DNA of 64,000 nt from Armigeres subalbatus (GCF_024139115.2 NC_085140.1:425777781-425841780); one strand, 5' to 3'. Counted from the first letter of the stretch, positions 1-12,110 are shown. Numbers and translations: made by a program. The notes: generated by a model from the sequence alone, not told the origin.

Positions 1-634
1 CACACCAACTATGACCCGGATAGGCTCGGACAAGACCCCATTGTGCAGTGCTCAACACGAGAAGGCCTCGTACTGTGCCTCGATGAGGCCGATGATATTC
101 TCAGAAACCCGTATATTCTCGTTGTTGAGACGGTCGAAAGCTATTTCGTAGTCAATGAATACCAAGTAAAGGGGCTCTTGGAATGGTACGGAGCTCCGGA
201 ATGATACGGAGCGTGACAATAAGGTCCACACATGATCACAGGATCAGTGTTGGGAAATGTACAGTAAAACACTTTGATTATGCGATTGTTTACATTTTAT
301 TCAGTCAAATTTCATGCACCGAACAAACCAAAACAGTTTGCCAACAAATTGTTCGTTACATTTTTTACTTTTTTTCCTCATCGGCAAACTGTTTCTTGCT
401 GCAGCATGAGAGTCTTGTGCGGTCAGTGTGGTCAGCATTTTTGTGAGCTTTCTCTCTTTTTCCGAGACCATGGCGTCCCATAATGCGCTCATGGTTCAAG
501 TTGTCGGATCCGATCTTCGCATTGAAGTCGACCATACAAATCTTGATATCATTCTTCGGAATTCTTCCTTCGTACTTAGTATTTAGTTGACTGTAGAAGC
601 TATCTTTGTCGTGTTCTAAATCTGGCAACGATTA
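1..634 (-). mobile_element. RTE-like LINE fragment (RT and endonuclease debris)
   Basis: Degenerate minus-strand non-LTR retrotransposon. Bases 1-180 translate on the minus strand to an RT segment with the motif-A-like stretch YLVFIDYEIAFDRLN, followed by IIGLIEAQYEAFSC and then a stop. Bases 365-628 give a decayed endonuclease segment (DFNAKIGSDN, GRHGLG). The part between the two domains is deleted. The same family recurs at 55401-56082, which supplies an uninterrupted reference copy. The fragment stops at base 634, where a 5-kb inverted-repeat element begins, and resumes at 5627. It is non-functional. The family name is inferred from motif style, not from a database match. Confidence 0.8.
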
Positions 635-649
635 CAGGGCTGGTAGCGA

Positions 650-850
650 GTCACTTTTTAGTGACTTGGTCACTATTTTGAGCCTAGTCACTAAAAAGTC
701 ACTATTTGCATCCAAAAGTCACTAAAGTCACTATTTTTCATGACTTTTAGTGACTTGGTCACTATTTTGAGCCTAGTCACTAAAAAGTCACTATTTGCAT
801 CCAAAAGTCACTATTTTTCATAAAATGGTCACTAAAGTCACTATTTTCGC
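650..850. repeat. AGTCACTA-type subterminal repeats
   Basis: Interspersed direct and inverted copies of AGTCACTA, GGTCACTA and TAGTGACT next to the left end of the 5-kb element. A similar tract lies inside the right end (5500-5605), and a solitary related fragment lies at 49915-50010 in the first intron of gene E. Subterminal repeats like these are common transposase-binding arrays in DNA transposons. Confidence 0.75.
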
Positions 851-3680
851 ATCGTTTCGCCGTTTGTAAAAAATTTTGAGTTTGAGAAACTGCACAAAAA
901 AAAAGCTCCAAGTGAATTGTGGAAATCACCAGGTTGCTTGCAATTCATGTGAACTATGATCTTCTTCTCCATGAATAAAGGTTGTTAAATACGAAGTGTT
1001 GAGAATAAAATTGAGGACTACTGGAACCAGGCTTTTAAATTAAAAAACGGCTGTGCGTAAATACCCTAAGATGACTGAAATTCAGGATCCAATAATAGTT
1101 TCGAAAACAAAAAATGAAAAGCAAGATATGTCAGAAGTAATTCTGCACTGAGGAAACTTAGTCGAGTCAAGTACGAGACACTGAAGACGACCACACAGTT
1201 GTGGTCGAAATACGTATCTGAAAAGATATCGAAAACTAAATAGTGGAATTAAATGGAGAGTACTTAATTCGTCTTAGACGGTTGAGCAAAATGTTGTTAA
1301 GAAGGAACTCCACGTTTGAAGTCTATGCTTACCCAAGCCATGCCTTACACAAGCCATTATTGAATGCATTATAAGGGTAAACACTTCACTTGTGGTCATT
1401 TTTCATCGTTGTTGAATATCCATTTTTGTCACGTCATTTTTAACATAATTCCGAGATATGTCTTAGTTTCTTCTTGATTAACCCCTCTACGACGAACCAA
1501 ACAGCATGAAACCATGCCATCATTTTTCGATTTTTTTTGTTAGGAATTAGGTTTTATATTGCTCTATACAAAACACAAATATGTTCCTTGTTTCTTGTAC
1601 AGAAATAGGATTTTTCTGATTATTATGAAAGTAATTCCCGTTGAAATTTTCCAACAATTCGATGAGACTCTTTTTCAGTCTGCTGAACTTTGCTCCAAAA
1701 AAATAGATATTTTTCTCTTGGAGGAACTTTCACTATAATTTTTGTTGCGAAATATTTGTGCAAAATTCCGTCTTGAATATTTGGAAATAATTTTCGGAAG
1801 GTTTTTGTTAGGAATTCGATTTCACAAACAATATCTACAGGAATTCTCAAAGCGATTTCCATCGGTATTCATGGAAAAATTTAAAGAAGATTATTTTGAT
1901 GGATTGCCGGAGAAGTTTTTACAAGAATTAACATTTTTGTACTGATATCGGATTTCTGTTGGAATTCCCGTCCAAACTCCTGGAGAAGATTTCACAGAAA
2001 TTGAAGTATTTTCCGCACAATTTCTTTTAAAAAATCCTAGAAATTTCCACAAGGTTTTCCACAGAAATTCAACTACTGCTGAAATTTCTGAAAAAAAAAA
2101 TCTTCAGGATGGATGAAAAACCATGGATCACATTTTGTGAAACTTGAACAACTTTGTATGACTCTGAATTATTTTTCTCTGGATGTAAATCCAAATAATT
2201 TTCATATTTTTATATGAACTCAAATAATTTGTATATAGAAGTTTTGTTCGAAAAACAAATTAACATTATTTTATTACCTAATTTTTACGTAAGTTTGGCT
2301 TATGAACATCAATTACATCAAAGCTGCAACCATCATTTTCTCTATGAAACGTTGATTATAGAAATAATTTTGACGTCTTCATTCTTGTATGCTTAATTGG
2401 TAGAACCTTGGTGAACAGGACCATCCAGAATGGATGTGATACTAATGGATATTTTCTTTGTTCTTTTTCAATGTGGTAAAATCCAGTTATATTATATTAT
2501 ACGTACACGTTCTGTAAATTGTGGTAACAAAAATTGACATTTCGCGCGTAGTTGTCGCGAATTGGATTTCATGTCGCGTCTTTGATTTTAGTTGGCGCGG
2601 ATTTCGCGCCGGTCGAAACTTATATATGAAACATGTTATATCTGAGTTCTGGGTAAATTTTTAGTCAAATCGATTCACGCGCAACCGAGACCAGGAGCTC
2701 AAAAAATGACAAATGGGCACTGTGTGCATTTAAATATGTTATTATTAAAAATGTTATTAATAATTATTAAAAATTGTATTTAAAAAAAGTCATCAGAATT
2801 TTAAATTCAAGTTTTTTGAAACAATTGTCAAGATTGATAAAGATTTATGAGCTTTGTGATTCCAAATAATTCTCTGTCTAGTAATTAATTAGATCATTTT
2901 ATTGCTTTTTTATCGAAGAACCGTGCTAATTTTTCAACGTGCCAACACAAATGTTCACACGTCTATAATAGCCTATTCAGATTGGGCTATTTATGACTTT
3001 GTTAAGTGAGAGGGTATCCAATTATTACGAGGTGTTCAGACTGCAGCTAGATAATATATCTTGACGTTTCCATGTTTCCTCATTTGCACGCTAATACAGG
3101 ATTGAATTCAAGGAGAGTTTTAAAATTTAATTTGCGAAATCAAGCATTTATTTGTGTGGCGACAATCGAACATTTTTTTCTGAACAAAGTTTCTACGAAA
3201 AAAAAAATATGAAAAGGGATTTTCGAAGAATATTTGAAGCTCTCATTAAGGATAATGAGCGAAGCTACATTCATTAGTTGGGTGCGCCGTTCTTCGGGGA
3301 ATCAGACTATTCCTCAATTTATTTTTAAGTTTAAAAAGTATTTTGATTCTGTACTATGATCGAACGATTTGATTTGATAGAAAAATTTAGATACTTTTGG
3401 GAATTCTCACAAATAAATAAAAAAAAGGACGATTGGACCAATTTTCAAGAAATATTATCGAACTAAAATGTATTTCCACCAGTATCTCCATGTATGAAGG
3501 GCAACTCAGCAATTTAATTTTTTTTCAAAAATGGAAACTGAACCATTGCGTCCTACTCGACAATCAATGATACAGCTTCTAACAAAATCGAATCGTGTGA
3601 ATGTGATATAATTTAAACTGGATTTTGGATGAATTAATGCATTACCAATCCATGTTTTATTTAAGGTTATTCTACTTTAT
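851..3680. other. AT-rich interior of the 5-kb element, no gene seen
   Basis: No credible coding region. Two recognisable pieces are present. Bases 1145-1285 contain a dispersed repeat also found at 17885-18005 (shared words include GTACGAGACACTGAA and TTAAATGGAGAGTACT). Bases 1740-2110 are a degenerate GGAATTTC-rich tract like those at 39840-40870 and 44380-44880. The rest is low-complexity AT-rich DNA. Confidence 0.6.
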
Positions 3681-3685
3681 ATATA

Positions 3686-3981
3686 CTGCCGTTCTACGCA
3701 TAATTGTCCCATGTTACCTTTGATGAAAAATCTCAAACTCGAGTCAATTTGTCCCACTGAAACAATGAAGTTGTTGTTTGATGATAAGTGAGACTGAAAA
3801 CCGTTTAAATAAGTAGTGATCTGTTTTATGTCCTGGAAAAGTGTTGCCTACGCTGATAACATCCCAAAAATATTTGTTAAATTTCAAGATCCAATCAATT
3901 CTAAAATTGGTGGGACAATCTGATTCGAGTTTTGATTTTTTCATCAAAGGTAACATGGGACAATTATGCGTAGAACGGCAG
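3686..3981. mobile_element. TA-flanked MITE, 296 bp
   Basis: Inverted repeats of about 50 bp start CTGCCGTTCTACGC at the left and end GCGTAGAACGGCAG at the right. They are flanked on both sides by TA (3684-3685 and 3982-3983). The size, TA flanks and absence of an ORF fit a Tc1/mariner-type MITE nested inside the 5-kb element. Confidence 0.8.
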
Positions 3982-4560
3982 TATACATCCCATTCAAATC
4001 GTACAGTTGTCCCACGTGAAAAATGTTGAAATTCAAAGTATATTAAGCCATTCAAGGAGTAGAATTGAAACAATTTATGAAATCATGTTTATTCATCAAA
4101 TATATTCGTTTTACAACCATTCCTACGTTTTAAATTGTCTTCCGCATTGGCCCTTGAACTTTGAAAATTTATTCGATTTGTTCTATTAAATCTAGGTTTA
4201 AGTTAAATACTTCATGTTAATTCTAGAGAGCATCTGTTTTTTTAAACAATTCATGTTGAATAAGTGGAGAATAAATAATTATCATCATTATTTTTCATCA
4301 TATAAAATGCTTTCCACAAAACCATCACAATCCGAGTTATTCTTCAGCGTTCAGAAGATTTCCATCTAACATGCATTCGACCCTGCTGCGACAGAAAGAG
4401 CATGACTGTCAACTACGAAACGAAATGAAAACAGAGAGAATTTTCTCTCTGGCAAAGAGAGCGTGACGCTTGTCAGTTTTGTTTTGTTGAATTTCTCCCT
4501 GCATCCCAGTTAGAACGAAAGCTCTCTCGTAATAATTGTTCGTAATAAATTCTTTTTAGC

Positions 4561-4713
4561 GGGTATCTTTTGACAGCGCAAAATGTATGGAATATTATAG
4601 CCTATTCAGATTACGCCATTAATGACATAATAATTGGCGTTTCAGGGTAAATACGCTTTATGATGTCATTATTTACGTAATATTCCATACATTTTGCGCT
4701 GTCAAAAGATACC
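4561..4713. mobile_element. Foldback MITE, about 150 bp
   Basis: The left arm beginning GGGTATCTTTTGACAGCG is repeated inverted at the right (GCTGTCAAAAGATACC). The core contains AGCCTATTCAGATTACG. Related CCTATTCAGAT and CCTAATCAGATTACG words occur at 2970-2990 and in the hairpin at 49585-49711, suggesting one dispersed family. Confidence 0.7.
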
Positions 4714-5258
4714 AGCCCTAGGCTGGCTCGTCTCCAGAGACAATCCAAAACATCGTTCTTGCACTCTTTCCCACTTTTTTGCAGCTCATCCAATCATCCA
4801 TAAATGGTAAAACTGGTGGGAATATTAAAATATATGTGAGACAATATTTTTAGACGGTAGTAAAAGACGGCGCAAAATTTGCTATACATAAATCATTCTC
4901 CCATTTTCATACACAAGATGCAGCTTCACGGAAAAATCTTCAAAATCCTTGTTGAAATTGTAAACTTGTTTTAGTGTGCTTCCGCGACGCTGGGTAAATA
5001 CCATTATGTGGTGTGTCACGGAATAAGGTTTACCATGGTCATATTGCTAGCCTCTAGCTAACCCAATAGATACCTTCCTAAATATCCAACTTTGTGATAT
5101 TTATGAGGGTGTTGCCAAGTTGATTGCCTCTTGCTCCATCCTTTCCCTAGTTACGGTGAAGCCAGCAGTAGTAATCCTCATGCTTGTGTAATTTTTGTCT
5201 TTTCTTGATTCCTAATAGCATTCTAGATAAGATTTCAAAAGAAAAACATGATATCACT

Positions 5259-5377
5259 ACTTGTCCTAAGACGAGTTTATACCATCCCATTGAATTCCAC
5301 CACTTAATTGTATCTTGTCAAGATACAATTAAGTGGTGGAATTCAATGGGATGGTATAAACTCGTCTTAGGACAAGT
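5259..5377. repeat. Perfect 119-bp palindrome
   Basis: Two 59-bp arms are exact reverse complements around a single central base (5318). The left arm starts ACTTGTCCTAAGACGAG and the right arm ends CTCGTCTTAGGACAAGT. The arm shares words with the dispersed repeat seen at 1145-1285 and 17885-18005, so it may be an inverted duplication of that sequence. A perfect hairpin of this size could be a young foldback or a source of long double-stranded RNA. Confidence 0.85.
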
Positions 5378-5626
5378 GAAGACATTCCACTAAAAAGCTC
5401 AAAATAATTTTCTTATCAAAATGATATCACTAGTTTACAATCTACTACGAGTTACATAGTGACAATGCAAATACAACTCAGCTCACTGCCTAGTTAATAC
5501 TAGCATACAATAGTCACTATTTGGTCACTTTTTCTGCATCTGAAAGTCACTATTTGGTCACTTTTTTCGTCATCGTTGGTCACTAAGTCACTATTTTGAA
5601 CGGCATTCATCGCTACCAGCCCTGCA

Positions 5627-6180
5627 TCCTTTCACTTATAGGTTCTCACTTGATAAGCGCAGAGTGTGCCTGGGCGCTTAGTAGGAAGCCAACTCCTTGG
5701 GGAGCGTGTTCAACTCGTATACCAGTGTCTAGCAGATTTTGTCCCGACGGCATTCTGTGTTATCCAAAGTTTGTCGAAAAGATTTTATTCGGTGCCACGA
5801 TCTGATCAAATTTAAAAAAAAAATCGAGGGTGATCAAAACTTACCCGTGATCTTACTTTTTAATTATCAAGTGATAAAAACTCGCCGTTAAGAAAAATCG
5901 TTTGAAAATCGTATCTTGATTTGAAGCATTTACTGTAACAATTTGAACTCTTTTTCCTTACTACCATGAAACCATTACGCTCTCACTCTAGCTTATGTCA
6001 GAAGGACAACAGTGCCCAGGCTACACTACCAGCTAAGTACGCAACCCTGGCGGTCAATTGTCATCGGAAGACCCGTGGAGGTGGAAGCGTGAGTATTGCA
6101 ACTTGTGAGGACCAGAGCTATGTTAGGCGCTCCTTCCCGGATGTCAACTCACCATTTTATAGCCTTCTATGTAGTATTGA
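5627..6180 (-). mobile_element. RTE-like LINE fragment, continuation upstream of the insertion
   Basis: Bases 5627-5800 match the LINE copy at 55695-55860 (shared word TCCTTTCACTTATAGGTT). Bases 5965-6170 match 56335-56820 (AGCTAAGTACGCAACCCT, GGCGGTCAATTGTCATCGG). Between them, 5800-5960 is AT-rich sequence with no match inside the window. This copy lacks the 336-bp insertion found at 56400-56735, so it is the empty-site reference for that insertion. Confidence 0.75.
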
Positions 6181-6552
6181 ATGTAAAAAATGTAACATAA
6201 AAACCTCATATCTCCATATGGCTATGTGATAAATGGGATTAGTTGATTCAAAAGTAGGTATATTTATAAGATTGCTAATGTCGTTCCTGTTCGCGTGACT
6301 CACATCTAGGTTACTTTTATCTGGCAGTACCGGCACTACAAGTGTCAAATCGATGTTAGCGAAGAAATCAAACATGCACTACCACATGATGCATAAATTA
6401 TGCCCAATTGAAGCTTTTTGAAGCATAAATTTGCAAAATAATTTCAATGCCACTAGCGTTAGTTCTAGTACTTATGCTTCTACTATGGGATTTTTTCATC
6501 TGAGATTTTAACAACGTCGTTACAAACAACAATGTAATATGTAATGTATGTA

Positions 6553-8944
6553 CCGTGATGTGCCCTAATTTCGCGCGCGCCCTAACTTCGCGCATTATAA
6601 AATCATTTATTTTTGTCAATTTTTAAGTATCAGTCAAAATTGAAAAATCTGGAGGATTACAAAATATTATTGTTGTTGAATGTTTTTCACGAAAAAAATT
6701 GAAGAACAAACTTGGTTTAGTACACCAAATAAAATTATTTCAATTTGATCCTCCCATCGACCGCCATATTTGCGTGTGCTTAGCACAGCGACGAAGAACA
6801 TGACCCAAGTAAACAAATGATTTTACTGTACAAAACTGGCTACTTTTTGGAAATATTTGTATCCATTATGCTCTGTTGGATATGTTTATTCGTCATTACT
6901 ATTGAAAAGTGTAAAATTTTATGTATTTTGTGTTTATTTAGACTTTCGCTTTGTGAGCGAAATTAGGTATATGAGAGTAATTATGGTGCCTAATTTCGTT
7001 TATTGTTGTTGCGTAGTTTCATTGGAACATTCTAATGAAACAAAAGCAATATAATACACAGGACAGTTTTACCCTGAATACACTCAGAATAAAGTGCATA
7101 TTATTATTATTATTTTCGCACATATATTTTGACCAGTTACTTTGGCTGATCTAAAATATGTGCGACACTAATAATTATTGATCGGATCAGTCATGATACA
7201 TTATATGTGCAGACCACTTATAATACGATAAGACCTGTACATAGATTTCATAATGAAGTGTTTCAATTTATTTATTAGTGCTGCACTCAATTTTAAACAC
7301 AAATCTAATTGGAGCGGAAAGCAAGGATGTTTATATTTAGAAATTCAATTCAAGCATAGGCTAACATTGTTTATTCAAGTTTCGTTTAGTTCCAATGTAA
7401 AGGCCCAATCCCCATGTATAAAGACGTTATAAGTGCACGCTGCGCAGGTGTCCCGGCCCGGCTTTACAGCTTTTTCCCGGTGCACACCTGCGTCTTAAAA
7501 TTTGATTCAATACATTTTTCTTCCTTATATTTCCTGATTTGACTATTCACTTTAGATGAGAAATTTGGATGAGAAAATGGATTCCATCCGCTGGTGGAGA
7601 ACTGCCGCATCTCGAGCCGCATGCTGTTCAAAAGAAGTTCCCGAAGTATGTACCTGATCCCGAGCCTGATCCAACCTGATCCGTAAAAAAAAGTGAGGAT
7701 CGAAGAGATAGTAAATCTCGTAGTAAATGGAAAACCATGAGAATTCGTTTTGGTTACTTACCGTTTAATCAATTCCTCACTTCCGCTTCTGATATGGTCA
7801 GAATTAAAATTCGTTGATAACCCGACTAGCAAATTTTTCCTTCTGAAGCTTTTTGTTGTTATTTTTGCCTTATAACAAGCTTTTTAAATTGTATGTGCAG
7901 CATATTATTTTCTATTCAATGCACTTCAAATTCATTCAACTCAATATTGTGTTTTAAAAAGATTAGCCATATTTTTTATTAGGCGCTTATAAATCCTAAA
8001 TTATGCCTTCAGTTAAGGTTTTATGTGTGAATCCATTTAAAATATATCATTTGATTTATTTGAGTGTAGAACCCGAAAAGTTCATTCCCATACGCTTTTT
8101 TTTCTAATTTTCAGGCGGATAACCACCGACATCGATTAATGTTGACTTGAACAATCTTATAGATCAGTGCCTGCAATAGCTACCAAATCCGATGAGTAAA
8201 ATGATGCTAAAATGTGCGATGTGTGAAATGATGCTAAACTTAAGATAAAACTACAGCAGCTTTTTCGATAATGTTTATAATATTGAAGATGTGTTGAATA
8301 AAACACATATTTGAAGATGTCCTATGTAAGACATAGCGGAATTTAAGACTTTCTTGCATGACGTCTCGAAAATTTAAACTTTTTTTATACAGTCAAACCT
8401 CCATGAGTCGATGTTCTATGACTCGATATCGACTCATGGAAGCAAATTATGCCATATTAAAAAATATTTTCTGGGTTACTGCGATGGTTCCTTCAAACAA
8501 TTTTCCACGGATTTTCTCTTCCACATCTCGATATTTCCATGAGTCGATGGTCCCTTCAATATCGACTCATGGAGGTTTGACTGTACACCAGCTAAACATT
8601 GCTCATACAATGCCTTTTTTCTTAAAATATGGTTTATATTTCAGAAGCAAACGATATTTTAGGAATTATGACTTGTGTCAACTAAAATGCATGAAGTAAA
8701 ATCTAAGCAAAGCTCCAGGGTCGAAATATAGGTACATATCATTTCGACTAAAGAATGGGTCACTGACGGCTGTCTGATACCGTTATCTGCATATTTTGAA
8801 CAATGGATGCATACTTCTATTGGTTAATTGATTATATTTCATCAAACCAATAATGATATTCAATTCCAAACATGAGCGAAGTTAGGAACACTTTTGCGCG
8901 AAATTAGGAACTATCCTAATGCGCGAAATTAGGGTACATCACGG
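6553..8944. mobile_element. TA-flanked inverted-repeat element, 2.4 kb
   Basis: The left end CCGTGATGTGCCCTAATTTC and the right end, read in reverse complement as CCGTGATGTACCCTAATTTC, match with one difference and are flanked by TA at 6551-6552 and 8945-8946. GCGAAATTAGG words recur internally. No transposase ORF was recognised, so this is probably a non-autonomous Tc1/mariner-type element. A second MITE (8400-8583) is nested in it. Its right end lies 36 bp from the stop codon of gene A, so the 3' untranslated region of that gene may run into transposon DNA. Confidence 0.75.
8400..8583. mobile_element. TA-flanked MITE, 184 bp
   Basis: Perfect-looking inverted ends, CAGTCAAACCTCCATGAGTC at the left and its complement at the right, are flanked by TA (8398-8399 and 8584-8585). 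The TIR style is that of Tc1/mariner MITEs. It is nested in the 6553-8944 element. Confidence 0.85.
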
Positions 8945-8980
8945 TATTATACTGGGAATTTTATTTCAATGTTTCGCTTG

Positions 8981-11643
8981 CTATGTGCTGGCCATTTCCT
9001 CATCTTCGTCCGATCGACACTCAACTTTGATGTCTGTTGCTTCAAACATGTCTTCCAGTTCCAGTCCCGTCTGCTGTTCAGTCTCATGCTTCATTTGTAC
9101 TTGTTGATCCACCATCAAGTTTTTCTTCGGATGGTTGGCTTTTACAATGTGCCTCTCTAACCCAGCGCTAAGAACCAAAAAAAAAACAAACTCAGCTTAT
9201 TTCCTACAAATTGAACAACATCTTCTGCGCCACATACCTAGTCTCAAATATTAGGAAACAATCCTGGCACTCGTGTCCCTGTCCATGAGCATTCATTTTG
9301 TGCACCCTGCAGCTTCTGCCGGTATGGAAGAACTGGTGGCAGATGTCGCACTCATAGGCATGCCATCCGTGCACGTCTTGGTAGTGGCTCTTTCTCTGTT
9401 CATTGCAGAAAAACTTCTCTTTCGAACATCCCATCTCACACTTGAATGGCTGAATACCTTTAAGAAATATAAATATATTGCATTGTTTCAAAAATTGTAT
9501 AATGATGTCCTAACCCTTAATATGCAATATTGTTTGAAAACCACAAAACGGAAATACGTTTATTGTTAATGAATTTAATGGTTTGGTAATTTACGTTAAA
9601 AATAATTTCGACGGTTTGTAAAAAAATCGCCTTGCGCCTTTAAGGTTTAATGATCTTTACCTTTGTGTCTGTTCAAATGTCCTTCCATGGAAACTGCCAT
9701 AATTAGCCTGTGGCACAACGGACAGGATTGCTTCTTCGTCATAGCTTCTTTATTTTTCGAGGCTACCTTCGGTACTGATTTCAGCTTCATACAGTCCTTG
9801 GTATTATATCCTAGGTGAGTCTTCGAATGGTTATCCAAACGTTGTCTAAAGCGCGAAACATATGATTATTCTAGTTATAATTTTTAAGAACGTTGAATGT
9901 GTACCTTGTAATAAACGCCATACCGCATATAGAACATTCATGATCCTTCGGTCCGTGGACATGTCTTCGATGATCTCTCAGTTGTTTCTTATTTCTGAAT
10001 TTTTTATCACACGATTCACAGTCAACCATAAGATCGCTGTTGTCCTTATGATTTGTGTTTTCCGAAGCGGTTACAGTTTCAGAATCGAAATTGGAATCGT
10101 CTTCACAGTGATCTCCAGTCGTTTTATGAAACACATAGCTCCCGCATTTTCTATTACCCATATGCCTAGCCAAACGTGAGCTAAAATATTAAACAAAAAA
10201 AGTTAAAATGTTTAATGCTATTTGTGAAGATTTCCAAATAATATTACGGATTGATAAACCCTTTCCCACAATTGGAGCAGTTATATTTCCTTGGTCCGTG
10301 AATCTTCTTGTGGTCCTTAAGCTGACGATGAACTTGAAACTCTTTATCGCAAACGTCACACTTCAAGCGAAGACCTTGCTTATCTTTGGACACGTTTCTT
10401 TGCAATTCTGATTGTAAAACACCTTGCACATCCAAACATCGCTGCTGGTAATCATGGAATTCTTTTAACCGGGTCCGGCACTTCGCACACATCGATTGGC
10501 TAATGCTGTCCGTTTCGGAAACCTAAAATAGTCGGATTCAGTAAACTTCGATTACCTTGGGGTACACATAGATTACGATTATGGAGAGGTAATCTGAAAT
10601 CCACTGTTGATGGTCCGGGTGCTTGAATATGTCTTCAAGCATGTCTTCACCTACACGGAAGCAATCAAGTACCCATTAATGGGTATTTTCGTACCCATTT
10701 CGAAGAAAAGCGGCATAACTCATTTAATGGGTAAACGCGATTTACTCATTAATGAGTACACTACAAAAACTTCAAATAATGGGTACTTTTCACACCTGGC
10801 TTTCATTGTTAAAATGAGTAAATAAGCCCCATTTTTATTTTCGATAAATTGAGGTTATGTAATGCGGATTTCATGTTCTTTCAAGAAGGGTTGTTTGGAA
10901 TAGAAAATTCTAAATATTGAATTTTAACCAATGAGTTTATTATATTTATTGTAACGCAACGTTTAAACATTGTTGGGGGATTTAAGCTAATTGAACATAT
11001 ATAGGTTTTGCGCTGCCTTGGGAGATTGATTTGATTTTTCCTGTCCGCATACCAGCTTATCCTTGTAAAATGAACACAGGAAATACTTGAAATCCTTTGT
11101 GTACCGAGAGATGCTAACTTGGGTGCAAGCTACTTGGGAATTGTAGGAATGTTGAATTGTCTAAAAAAAATGCTCTGTGTTACAAAGGAAAAAGTGATGA
11201 ACAAATGAAGAAAAACTTACTATTTGGCTCAGCTCGCGAGGTCTTCCGTTATCTTGCTGATCACTATTATTATCTTCCGAAGCATCTCACATTGGAAATA
11301 CGAATAGCGGATCTCTAATAAAATATTACTTTTGGGCTTACTTGTTAATTTTCAAGCACACACTTCGATTGAAGAAAAAATATGGCGGTGGTGAACAATT
11401 AACAACATGGGCCGAATTTACCCATTATTTTGTGTGAGAAGAGCTATTTCATAATGGGATAAAAATATACATTTTATGTCATCAGAAAAATGCCCATTTT
11501 TTGACATTCCAGAACCTTTTGAAAAAATGGGTACTCGATACCCGTTTAATGGGTACTTCCAAATGTCCGTGTAAGCATAATCGACAAACTTGCTCAGGGG
11601 TTTGAAATGTTTCTAGTTTTATTTCAACTACACTTGAAGACAT
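8981..11643 (-). CDS. ZAD C2H2 zinc-finger protein (gene A), ZAD exon carrying a transposon
   Basis: Probable nuclear DNA-binding protein with an N-terminal ZAD (Zn-binding protein-interaction domain) and about eight C2H2 fingers. Coding exons by eye: 11643-10577 (with the 10654-11571 element inside), 10522-10248, 10180-9905, 9845-9661, 9457-9238 and 9167-8981. Without the element the coding length is 1,290 bp (429 residues). The ZAD Cys pairs are CRLC, which restores only when the element and one TA are removed, and CAKC in exon 2. The fingers include CDVC, CESC, CSIC, CPLC, CDIC and CQDC types, with HGPRKYNC and HGPKDHEC linkers. The C-terminus is acidic (TDIKVECRSDEDEE). AATAAA lies about 16 bp after the stop on the minus strand. 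As it stands the ZAD is interrupted, so this copy is either disrupted, uses a downstream start, or splices around the element. Confidence 0.85.
10654..11571. mobile_element. 918-bp TA-flanked transposon inside the ZAD exon of gene A
   Basis: Inverted ends CACGGAAGCAATCAAGTACC (left) and, on the other strand, CACGGACATTTGGAAGTACC (right) are flanked by TA at 10652-10653 and 11572-11573. Further inverted GTACCCATTAATGGGTA-like words lie just inside both ends. Removing the element and one TA joins codons that read C-R-L-C-L-G-E-D, the expected start of a ZAD, so the insertion point is exact. No transposase was recognised. The Tc1/mariner-type assignment rests on the TA duplication. Confidence 0.85.
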
Positions 11644-12110
11644 TTTAAAATAATTGATCAACAGTTACTGTTCGTTTGCCAAAATTAGAACTAAACGGGT
11701 AGAGATTCTTATACATATTCAGTTTTTGCTTCTGGTAACTTGCATTCATTTGATAGGACTCACACATGTCGGAGATGAATATAAGTAACAGTTGATTGTA
11801 TTTATTCTACTAACATATGGCAAACCAATTCCAATAAGAAATTCTGCTTTGTTAAAAAAGAAAGATGCCAGAAATCGAATGCTAGGTCTATAAAAAAGGA
11901 AGAAATTCAATCATAAACCAAAATTGAAGTGAATCGGATGAATCTAACTAATTTTTGTTAAAAAATTGAATAATGAATCATTTAATGACGATTTGATGAA
12001 AATTTAAGCATATTTCCGAACATAAATCATTCTGACGTGTGAAAAAGACACATAACACTGAGAACATAATCAATTTTACTTAAAGTGGATCCAACTGTGA
12101 GCACCTCATT
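11644..12110. other. Upstream region of gene A, nothing recognised
   Basis: AT-rich DNA between the gene A start codon and the R1-like LINE debris. It presumably holds the gene A promoter, but no core promoter motif could be singled out. Confidence 0.5.

Larger units (their letters stand above)
635..5624. mobile_element. 4,990-bp terminal-inverted-repeat element inserted in a LINE
   Basis: The two ends carry a perfect 15-bp inverted repeat, CAGGGCTGGTAGCGA at 635-649 and its complement at 5610-5624. The flanks join into one continuous LINE when compared with the uninterrupted copy at 55670-55720, which proves insertion. The target appears to be TA (633-634), with CA (5625-5626) as a probable mutated duplicate. 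The ends are packed with AGTCACTA-type subterminal repeats (650-850 and 5500-5605). No transposase was recognised inside, so it is probably non-autonomous or decayed. The CAGGG terminus resembles hAT ends, but no 8-bp target duplication is seen, so the superfamily is unresolved. Confidence 0.8.

Noticed and set aside
650..850. CRISPR-like regular repeats (also 53990-54180)
   Set aside because: Spacing is irregular or directly tandem, the host is eukaryotic, and both sit at transposon ends.
3744..4073. 109-codon minus-strand ORF
   Set aside because: Half of it runs over the inverted repeats of a MITE; no domain.
8358..8699. 113-codon plus-strand ORF
   Set aside because: Runs through the whole 8400-8583 MITE including both TIRs; chance ORF.
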